Assembly: GCA_023260815.1 (NCBI GenBank)
Contig: JALQUE010000254.1
Coordinates: forward strand, 1-7,293
Direction of reading: 5' to 3'
From: Roseovarius sp.
GTDB lineage: Bacteria; Pseudomonadota; Alphaproteobacteria; Rhodobacterales; Rhodobacteraceae
Length of the DNA stretch: 7,293 nt
Position numbers and translations under genes: made by a program
Part shown: positions 1 through 5,386 of the stretch, piece by piece
How positions within the stretch are numbered: the stretch's first letter is position 1
Layout of the letters: each line of letters opens with the position of its first letter
Notes under the pieces: generated by a model
Seen by the model: only the letters and a program-made list of their open reading frames with translations
Database searches by the model: none
What the model was told of the DNA's origin: nothing

Positions 1-1427
1 AATTGCGCCAGCCGCCGGCCTACCGCATCCGCCGTCGCCCCGCCGACCCCGCGATCAATCTCATCGAAGATCATGGTCAGGCCGCTATCGGTTCCGGTCA
101 GACAGACCTTGAGGGCCAGAAGAAACCGGCTGAGTTCGCCCCCCGACGCGATCTTGTTGAGTGGGCCAGCAGGCGCGCCGGGATTGGTCGCCACGGTGAA
201 GGTCACCACGTCACGCCCGTCAGGTCCCGGATCGGAACGGGTGATCTGCGTTGTGAAAACCGCCCTCTCCATCTTGAGCGGCGCGAGTTCAGAAGTGACC
301 GCCGCATCAAGCCGCCCCGCCGCCTCGTGGCGTGCTGCAGTCAACGCATCGGCGGCGGCATCATACTCCGCTTGCGCCTGCGCCATGGCTGCCCGCAAGG
401 CTGCAAGATCGGCGTCTCCCTGATCCAACGCTGTCAGCTTGGCGCGCAGGTCATCCGCAAAGCCGCCCAGATCATCCGGGGCCACGCCATGTTTGCGCGC
501 CAGCGCCCGGATCGCGAACAACCGTTCCTCGGTTTCTTCCAATTCCAACGGGTTGAAGGTCAACCCGTCCAGACAGCGGGTCACCCCTTGGGCTGCCTCA
601 TCCAGTTCAACCATCGCCCGACCCAAGGCCGCAATCGGCGCATCCAGCTGGCCTTCGGCCCGATCGGCCACGCCCTCGAGCCATCGCAGAGCATCGCTCG
701 CAGACGCTTCGGCCCCGTCCAGACCCAAAGCCGCCTGCGCACGCAAGATATCTTCGCGAATCCGTTCGGCCTGTTGCATCAGGCGTCGCCGGGCATCGAG
801 TGTTTCATCCTCGCCCGGTTGGGGATCGAGCGCATCCAGTTCCCCTACGGCATGACGCAGAAAATCTTCTTCGGTGCGCACCTCCTGCAAGGCAGCCTCG
901 GCGCGTGACAGCGCCTTGCCCGCTTCGGCCACGCCGCGCCATTTTGTTCGTGTTTGCGACTTCAGTTCATCCAACGCGCCGAAGGCGTCCAGCAACGCGC
1001 GGTGGTCCTTCGGGTCCAACAGGCCCCGATCATCATGCTGACCGTGCAATTCCACCAGGGTGTCCGAAAGACGCCGCAAAACCTCTCCCGAGCACCGACG
1101 GTCGTTCACCCACGCGGTCTTTCGCCCATCGCTGGTGTTGACCCGGCGCAGGATCAATTGATCCTCCTCCGGCAAACCAGCATCCACCAGAACGGCGCGC
1201 GCGGGATGGCCTTTGGGCAAATCGAACTCGGCGACGACCTCGCCCTGATCCGCGCCTTGACGGACAAGCTCGGCCCTGCCCCGCCAGCCCAGAACGAACC
1301 CGAGCGAGTCGAGCAAAATGGATTTGCCTGCCCCGGTTTCGCCGGTCAGTACGTTCAGACCCGGCTGAAAAGCCAGTTCCAGATGATCGATGATGAGAAT
1401 GTCGCGGATATCAAGTGCGCGCAGCAT
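1..1427 (-). CDS. recN: DNA repair protein RecN, SMC-like ATPase (3' end outside window)
   Basis: RecN is a cytoplasmic SMC-like ATPase that acts early in recombinational repair of double-strand breaks. I read 475 codons on the minus strand with no stop; the frame runs off the left edge. The protein begins MLRALDIRDILIIDHLEL, typical of the family. The Walker A motif GETGAGKS is at residues 29-36 and VELHGQHD (Q-loop region) at 125-132. A long charged helical stretch, the expected coiled coil, follows. The ABC signature NKIASGGELSR is at 424-434 and Walker B MIFDEID at 452-458. Family members are about 550 residues, so roughly 75 C-terminal residues are missing because of the window edge. The start is secure: ATG 1427 is the first start codon after an in-frame TAA, which is bamD's own stop, and GGGA lies 8 nt upstream of it. 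It lies 39 nt after bamD and is probably co-transcribed. I saw no LexA-type GTTC-N7-GTTC or GAAC-N7-GAAC box just upstream. Confidence 0.97.
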   Translation of the reverse strand, partial: MLRALDIRDILIIDHLELAFQPGLNVLTGETGAGKSILLDSLGFVLGWRGRAELVRQGADQGEVVAEFDLPKGHPARAVLVDAGLPEEDQLILRRVNTSDGRKTAWVNDRRCSGEVLRRLSDTLVELHGQHDDRGLLDPKDHRALLDAFGALDELKSQTRTKWRGVAEAGKALSRAEAALQEVRTEEDFLRHAVGELDALDPQPGEDETLDARRRLMQQAERIREDILRAQAALGLDGAEASASDALRWLEGVADRAEGQLDAPIAALGRAMVELDEAAQGVTRCLDGLTFNPLELEETEERLFAIRALARKHGVAPDDLGGFADDLRAKLTALDQGDADLAALRAAMAQAQAEYDAAADALTAARHEAAGRLDAAVTSELAPLKMERAVFTTQITRSDPGPDGRDVVTFTVATNPGAPAGPLNKIASGGELSRFLLALKVCLTGTDSGLTMIFDEIDRGVGGATADAVGRRLAQ

Positions 1428-1445
1428 TGGATGTGTCCCGGTGAC

Positions 1446-1463
1446 GGCGGCGTTCCCGCCGCC
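1446..1463 (-). other. GC-rich hairpin with GGAA loop between bamD and recN
   Basis: On the minus strand the sequence reads GGCGGCG-GGAA-CGCCGCC, a perfect 7-bp stem closed by a GNRA-type tetraloop. It starts 3 nt after the bamD stop and ends 6 nt before the GGGA that probably serves as the recN ribosome binding site. No T-run follows, so it does not look like an intrinsic terminator. It could stabilise the bamD end of a shared transcript or tune recN translation; that role is inference. Confidence 0.6.
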
Positions 1464-1466
1464 CCA

Positions 1467-2315
1467 TTACAGCCAGCGGCCCTGAATCATTTGGCGATAG
1501 ACCTGCCGCAGCCAACTGTCCCCGGCGGCTTCCAGCGTCAGCCCCTGTCCGGTCAGCAGCGTGTAGCTGTCCTCATACCATTTGGTGCCGCGGAAATTGT
1601 AGCCAAGGATCGCGCCTGCCGTGCGCGCCTCGTCTGTCAGGCCAAGCGACAGGTAGGATTCGACCAGACGGTGCAACGCCTCGGCCGTATGGCTGGTGGT
1701 TTGAAAATCCTCGACCACGACACGGAACCGGTTGATCCCCGCCGAGAAATGATCCCGGCGCAGGTAGTAGCGACCGATTTCCATTTCCTTGGCGGCCAGA
1801 TGGTCAAAGGCCAGATCGAACTTGAGGATCGAGGATCGCGCGTATTCGCTGTCGGGGTAGCGCTCGATGACTTCTCGCAGGGATTGCAAGGCCTGGAAGG
1901 TCAGCCCCTGATCGCGCCCGACTTCATCAATCTGGTCATAGTAACTCAGCGCCAACAGATACTGAGCGTAGGCTGCGTCCTCATCTGTGGGATAGAAATC
2001 AATGAAACGCTGCGCCGACGCGCGGCTGTTTTCATAGTCCTCTGCCTGATGGTAGGAAAACGCCTGCATGATCAGCGCGCGCTTGGCCCATTCCGAATAG
2101 GGATAGAGGCGCTCAACCTCTCCGAACACCTGAGCGGCAAGGTCCGGATCGTTCTGCGACAGGTCATATTCCGCGCGCTCGTAGATCTGTTCGGCCGTGA
2201 AGTTCTCGAAATCGACATCGCCGCGTTCCACGCTGCCTCTGTCGCTGCAGCCTGCAAGGACAAGGCCCACGACGATTGCACCGACCAGTGTTGCCCGGGA
2301 CTTGCCGATTGTCAT
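1467..2315 (-). CDS. bamD: Outer membrane assembly lipoprotein BamD
   Basis: BamD is the essential lipoprotein of the BAM complex, which folds beta-barrel proteins into the outer membrane; it sits on the periplasmic face and bridges BamA to other subunits. With the ATG at 2315 the protein is 282 residues. It has a basic N-terminus, a hydrophobic segment at about 8-21 and a lipobox LAGC with the acylated Cys at 23. The rest is helical TPR-like repeats: about 41-80 (with YPYSEW), 85-120 (with FYPTDEDAAYAQYLLALSYYDQI), 136-165 (with YPDSEYA) and 175-230 (with EIGRYYLRR). Length and layout fit the YfiO/ComL family. A GTG at 2327 is in frame 12 nt upstream, but the AGGTGA ribosome binding site overlaps that GTG and lies 8 nt before the ATG, so I chose the ATG. 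Neighbours are lpxC upstream and recN downstream, a common alphaproteobacterial arrangement. Confidence 0.96.
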   Translation of the reverse strand: MTIGKSRATLVGAIVVGLVLAGCSDRGSVERGDVDFENFTAEQIYERAEYDLSQNDPDLAAQVFGEVERLYPYSEWAKRALIMQAFSYHQAEDYENSRASAQRFIDFYPTDEDAAYAQYLLALSYYDQIDEVGRDQGLTFQALQSLREVIERYPDSEYARSSILKFDLAFDHLAAKEMEIGRYYLRRDHFSAGINRFRVVVEDFQTTSHTAEALHRLVESYLSLGLTDEARTAGAILGYNFRGTKWYEDSYTLLTGQGLTLEAAGDSWLRQVYRQMIQGRWL

Positions 2316-2323
2316 GCTTGAAC

Positions 2324-2329
2324 TCACCT
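2324..2329 (-). promoter_or_regulatory. bamD ribosome binding site that decides the start
   Basis: AGGTGA on the minus strand is 8 nt upstream of ATG 2315. It overlaps the alternative in-frame GTG at 2325-2327, so it can serve only the ATG. Confidence 0.75.
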
Positions 2330-2371
2330 ATCTTGCGCATTTTCGGGCCGATACCCGATGTTTCAGGATTG

Positions 2372-2398
2372 GTCCTAGCACATAAATTTCCCGTGCAA
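2372..2398 (-). promoter_or_regulatory. Weak candidate promoter for bamD-recN
   Basis: In the 107-nt lpxC-bamD spacer, TTGCAC (2393-2398) could be a -35 box. TAGGAC (2372-2377), preceded by TGC (extended -10 style), could be a -10 box. The spacing is only 15 nt and the -10 matches consensus at 3 of 6 positions, so this is weak. No clear terminator separates lpxC from bamD, so read-through from lpxC is also likely. Confidence 0.22.
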
Positions 2399-2422
2399 AA
2401 TGTCTTTGGCCGTTTTTTGGCG

Positions 2423-3343
2423 TCAGGCCACTTCGGGAATTTCGCCCCAGTGAACGCCGACACCGGGAAGGCGCGCAGCCGTCAAATCATCGCAAAGAAT
2501 GGTTTCAAAGCTGCCCGGCCGCGAGAACATCTCGCACAGAAGGTCATTGGTCAGGGCATGCCCGGCGCGGAAGCCGTGATAGTGACCCAGAATTGGCAGA
2601 CCGGCCAAGCCCAGGTCGCCAACCGCATCCAGCATCTTGTGGCGCACGGCCTCGTCTTCGTGGCGCAAACCACCGGGGCTCAGAACGCGCTCGCCATCCA
2701 CGACAACGGCGTTTTCAAGCGTCCCACCAAGCGCCAGCCCGTTCGAGCGCATGACATCCACATCTGCCTTGCGGCAGAACGTGCGGCTGGTGCTGAGTTC
2801 GCGAACGAAACTGCCATTCGACATGTTCAGAGTTTTCCTCTGGCTGCCGATGGCCGCATCCTCGAATTCGATGTCGAACTCGATCATCAGGCTGTCATGC
2901 GGCGCGAAGCGCGCCCAAGCCTGACCGCGCCGCACCTCAATTGTTTCAAGAACGCGCAGGGCACGGACCGGAATACCAAGGTGACGCACGCCGCTTGAAA
3001 GGATGCCGCGAACAAATGCGGCCGAGCTTCCGTCAAGGATCGGAACCTCGGGACCGTCAATTTCGATGATGGCATTGTGGAGTCCACAGCCAACCAGAGC
3101 CGCCATGATATGCTCAACCGTCGACACGGTCGCGCCGTGCTGGTTTTCCAGCAAGGTGCAGAGGGGAGATTGATGAACATGGTTCCAAAGCGCGGGAATG
3201 ATCGCATGATCATGGGCCATGTCGCTGCGGCGGAATACAATCCCGTGACCCGCTGCGGCAGGCAGAATGGTCGCACAGGCCGGTTGCCCGGAATGCAATC
3301 CAACGCCCTTGAACGAAACTGGTGCCTTGATCGTTGTCTGCAA
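2423..3343 (-). CDS. lpxC: UDP-3-O-acyl-N-acetylglucosamine deacetylase LpxC
   Basis: LpxC is the zinc deacetylase that catalyses the committed step of lipid A synthesis in the cytoplasm. From TTG 3343 the protein is 306 residues, the usual family length, and starts MQTTIKAPVSFKGVGLHSG, the conserved LpxC N-terminus. Expected zinc ligands are H78 in TVEHIMAAL, and H235 and D239 in RHKMLDAVGDL. E77 matches the catalytic Glu, and H262 in AGHALTND matches the catalytic His of the family. The frame stays open 70 codons further upstream to 3553, but that extension would begin just before the ftsZ terminator hairpin and include it, and it shows no LpxC-like sequence. The TTG has GAGGG 5 nt upstream. 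It has its own transcription unit after the ftsZ terminator and is followed by bamD. A Gram-negative outer membrane with lipid A is therefore implied. Confidence 0.97.
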   Translation of the reverse strand: MQTTIKAPVSFKGVGLHSGQPACATILPAAAGHGIVFRRSDMAHDHAIIPALWNHVHQSPLCTLLENQHGATVSTVEHIMAALVGCGLHNAIIEIDGPEVPILDGSSAAFVRGILSSGVRHLGIPVRALRVLETIEVRRGQAWARFAPHDSLMIEFDIEFEDAAIGSQRKTLNMSNGSFVRELSTSRTFCRKADVDVMRSNGLALGGTLENAVVVDGERVLSPGGLRHEDEAVRHKMLDAVGDLGLAGLPILGHYHGFRAGHALTNDLLCEMFSRPGSFETILCDDLTAARLPGVGVHWGEIPEVA

Positions 3344-3517
3344 GATGACCCTCGTACACGCGGACAGGCCACGCCTTAAATGATTAACAAGCGGTTTAGT
3401 TGCCAGGTGCCCAAGGCTCAACTCAATCTTTGCAACGTCTTGAAACATCTTCCGTGATGCGTTGGCGAATTCCCGCCCATGCGTAAACTCGGCACTGTAA
3501 GCACCTGTTCCATATAC
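3344..3517 (-). promoter_or_regulatory. lpxC upstream region, promoter expected
   Basis: This non-coding stretch lies between the ftsZ terminator and the lpxC start and must contain the lpxC promoter. The best pair I see is TTGAGC (3416-3421) and TAAACC (3393-3398), 17 nt apart. The -35 matches 4 of 6 positions and the -10 matches 3 of 6. It would leave an untranslated leader of about 40-50 nt. An AT-rich inverted element, TTAA-N4-TTAA (3376-3387), lies just downstream of the -10 box. The region is certain to matter, but the exact boxes are not. Confidence 0.4.
3349..3353 (-). promoter_or_regulatory. lpxC ribosome binding site supporting a TTG start
   Basis: GAGGG on the minus strand lies 5 nt before TTG 3343. 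It is the best Shine-Dalgarno match near the conserved N-terminus and supports TTG rather than the far-upstream starts. An in-frame ATG at 3446-3448 is preceded by GGAAG with no spacer, which is a poor arrangement. Confidence 0.65.
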
Positions 3518-3545
3518 AAAAAGAGCCGCCCTAAAGCGGCTCTTT
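3518..3545 (-). terminator. Intrinsic terminator after ftsZ
   Basis: The minus-strand transcript reads AAAGAGCCGC, a 6-nt loop TTTAGG, then GCGGCTCTTT. This is a perfect 10-bp stem (arms 3536-3545 and 3520-3529) whose end forms a run of five Ts (3518-3522). It begins 20 nt after the ftsZ stop. The A-run before the stem also gives some bidirectional character, but no plus-strand gene needs it. It ends the fts transcript and separates it from lpxC. Confidence 0.93.
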
Positions 3546-3565
3546 CCGGTCAATTTCAGGCAGGT

Positions 3566-5203
3566 TTAGTTCGCTTGACGACGCAGGAATGCCGGTATTT
3601 CAATCTGCTCGTCATCCTCGCCATGCGGCTCGGGCGCTGCTTGCCGGGTTTGCGACGCCTGCATGGTCGGCTGCTGCCGTGCCGGGCGCTGCGCTTCCTG
3701 CTCACCGTGTCCTGTCATGCGGTTGATCAGCGAGTTGATTCCGAAACGCGGGCGCGGATCATGCTGCGGCTCTTGCGGAGCGGCGGCTTGGGGCTGGCGT
3801 TCGCGGGCGTCCGGCGCTTTGCTGACGGCGGCCTGAAGGCGGGCCATTGCCTCGGGCGAAGGGGTGCCCGGCGCGGGGCGGGCCCCACTTGGCGCGACAA
3901 ACTCTTCGCGTTCGTTTCTGTGCTGTGCGTGATGCGCAGCGGGATCGAACTCGTCAGCGCGCGGGGGATAGGCCGGCGGTGGCAGATCATCGTCGTGATA
4001 TTGGGACGCGGCCTGACCGTCGTCGAAGATGTCTTCCATCTGCTCCTCGGCAGCGGCGCGCTGCGCGTCCAGATCGTCGTCCTGGAACAGGCTTGGCTCG
4101 GACTCGGCGCGGTAGGCAGTGACCGGAGTCTCCTGGTATTCGCCCGCCATGTCTTCTTCATGGTGCGGCTCAACTGCCGGGCGCAGCGGCGCGGCCATCG
4201 AACGACGCGGCATCGGTGTTTCATTGCGGTCAGAATGCGCATCGATACCCGTGGCCACAACGCTCACGCGCATCGAGCCTTCCATGCTCGTGTCCAGTGT
4301 GGAACCGACGATGATGTTGGCATCCGGGTCCACTTCTTCGCGGATACGGTTTGCCGCTTCGTCCAGTTCGAACAAAGTCAGATCATGGCCGCCCGTGATG
4401 TTGATCAGAACACCCTTGGCGCCACGCAGGCTGATTTCATCGAGCAGCGGGTTGGCGATGGCCTTCTCGGCAGCCTGGATCGCGCGATCCTCGCCCGAGT
4501 CTTCGCCAGTGCCCATCATGGCCTTGCCCATCTCGTCCATCACGGCGCGCACATCGGCAAAATCGAGGTTGATCAGGCCCGGCCGCACCATCAGGTCCGT
4601 CACGCCTTTCACGCCCTGATAGAGGACATCATCCGCCATCGAGAACGCATCGGTGAAGGTGGTTTTCTCATTTGCCAACCGGAACAGGTTCTGGTTCGGA
4701 ATGATGATCAGGGTATCGACCATCTTTTGCAGGGCTTCCACGCCCTCTTCGGCCTGGCGCATCCGCTTTGCGCCCTCGAACTGGAACGGCTTGGTCACAA
4801 CGCCCACTGTCAGAACGCCAAGCTCGCGTGCGGCCTGCGCGATGATCGGCGCGGCGCCCGTGCCCGTACCGCCGCCCATGCCGGCGGTGATGAAGCACAT
4901 ATGCGCGCCAGCCAGATGATCGACGATCTGTTCGATGTTCTCTTCTGCCGCGGCGGCACCGACAGACGCCTTGGCGCCCGCGCCAAGCCCTTCGGTCACC
5001 TTGACGCCCAGCTGCACGCGATGTTCGGCATTGCTTTGCTGCAGCGCCTGCGCGTCGGTGTTGGCCACGACGAAGTCGACCCCGTCCAGCTTCTTTTCGA
5101 TCATGTTGTTGACCGCGTTACCACCGGCACCACCGACACCGAACACGGTGATGCGGGGTTTCAGTTCCTGATCCTGTCCTGGCATCGTGAGGTTCAAAGT
5201 CAT
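3566..5203 (-). CDS. ftsZ: Cell division GTPase FtsZ
   Basis: FtsZ is the tubulin-like GTPase that polymerises into the cytoplasmic Z-ring. The 545-residue protein has the N-terminal nucleotide fold starting ITVFGVGGAGGNAVNNMI (18-35), the tubulin signature GGGTGTG at 110-116, and the T7 synergy loop NLDFADV at 212-218, whose Asp residues complete the GTPase site of the next subunit. The globular core ends near 316. A linker of about 215 residues, rich in Pro, Gln, Ala, His and acidic residues, follows. The C-terminal peptide EIPAFLRRQ (535-543) is the docking site for FtsA and other partners. The linker is far longer than in E. coli (whole protein 383 residues), as is usual in Alphaproteobacteria. 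ATG 5203 has only a weak ribosome binding site (GGCGG about 12 nt upstream). A second in-frame ATG (residue 7) has none. It is followed by a strong terminator. Confidence 0.99.
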   Translation of the reverse strand: MTLNLTMPGQDQELKPRITVFGVGGAGGNAVNNMIEKKLDGVDFVVANTDAQALQQSNAEHRVQLGVKVTEGLGAGAKASVGAAAAEENIEQIVDHLAGAHMCFITAGMGGGTGTGAAPIIAQAARELGVLTVGVVTKPFQFEGAKRMRQAEEGVEALQKMVDTLIIIPNQNLFRLANEKTTFTDAFSMADDVLYQGVKGVTDLMVRPGLINLDFADVRAVMDEMGKAMMGTGEDSGEDRAIQAAEKAIANPLLDEISLRGAKGVLINITGGHDLTLFELDEAANRIREEVDPDANIIVGSTLDTSMEGSMRVSVVATGIDAHSDRNETPMPRRSMAAPLRPAVEPHHEEDMAGEYQETPVTAYRAESEPSLFQDDDLDAQRAAAEEQMEDIFDDGQAASQYHDDDLPPPAYPPRADEFDPAAHHAQHRNEREEFVAPSGARPAPGTPSPEAMARLQAAVSKAPDARERQPQAAAPQEPQHDPRPRFGINSLINRMTGHGEQEAQRPARQQPTMQASQTRQAAPEPHGEDDEQIEIPAFLRRQAN

Positions 5204-5269
5204 TGCTCTATCATCCGCCTGCTGTTGCGCCTGCCTCTGCCAGACAGGCCAGTTTTCTGCCTAATCACG

Positions 5270-5287
5270 ACCATTCTTACCGATGGT
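5270..5287. repeat. Inverted repeat ACCAT-N8-ATGGT across the ftsZ candidate -10 box
   Basis: The 18-bp element has arms ACCAT (5270-5274) and ATGGT (5283-5287) around an 8-nt centre that includes most of the proposed -10 hexamer. A protein bound here would block that promoter. Both the promoter and the operator role are inference. Confidence 0.4.
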
Positions 5288-5302
5288 TGCCCCTTGCGTC
5301 AC
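5273..5302 (-). promoter_or_regulatory. Candidate ftsZ promoter
   Basis: On the minus strand GTGACG (5297-5302, 4 of 6 matches to TTGACA) is followed 17 nt later by TAAGAAT (5273-5279) as a possible -10. An A/T tract (5305-5310) lies just upstream of the -35. The predicted leader would be about 60 nt. There is no terminator between ftsA and ftsZ, so this would add to read-through from ftsQA, as FtsZ is usually needed in larger amounts. Match quality is moderate. Confidence 0.38.
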
Positions 5303-5324
5303 CCAAAAAACAACGAAATGACAC

Positions 5325-5342
5325 AAAATATGGCCATATTTT
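5325..5342. repeat. Perfect 18-bp palindrome upstream of ftsZ
   Basis: AAAATATGGCCATATTTT is a perfect 9+9 palindrome in the ftsA-ftsZ spacer. As RNA it would make only a weak AT stem and no T-run follows, so a protein-binding operator is more plausible than a terminator. It is centred about 68 bp upstream of the inferred ftsZ transcription start. Confidence 0.6.
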
Positions 5343-5367
5343 TGCCCCTTCACGCGGGATTTCGCCG

Positions 5368-5381
5368 ATATGACCACATAT
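5368..5381. repeat. Second palindrome ATATG-ACCA-CATAT upstream of ftsZ
   Basis: Arms ATATG and CATAT, 4 nt apart, repeat the ATATG-GC-CATAT core of the larger palindrome at 5325-5342. The two centres are 41 bp apart, close to four helical turns, so both could sit on the same DNA face. It begins 6 bp past the ftsA stop codon in the spacer on the transcribed strand. Confidence 0.5.
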
Positions 5382-5386
5382 TGCGT

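Noticed and set aside
3..908. 301-codon plus-strand open frame at the left edge
   Set aside because: It is antisense to recN, whose Walker A, signature and Walker B motifs are all readable on the minus strand through this region.
954..2321. 455-codon open frame on the plus strand opposite bamD and recN
   Set aside because: It spans two real minus-strand genes and their spacer, has no family-like motif, and follows from codon bias on the other strand.
2401..2426. TGGCC/GGCCA inverted repeat at the lpxC end as a terminator
   Set aside because: The stem is only 5 bp with a 13-nt loop, overlaps the stop codon, and has no proper T-run after it.
3376..3387. TTAA-N4-TTAA element upstream of lpxC as a CtrA site
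   Set aside because: The CtrA consensus needs seven bases between the TTAA half-sites; here there are four. It is more likely AT-rich promoter-proximal sequence.
5325..5342. Palindrome upstream of ftsZ as a terminator for ftsQA
   Set aside because: The possible RNA stem is almost all A-U with a GGCC loop, and no T-run follows on the minus strand, so termination is unlikely.
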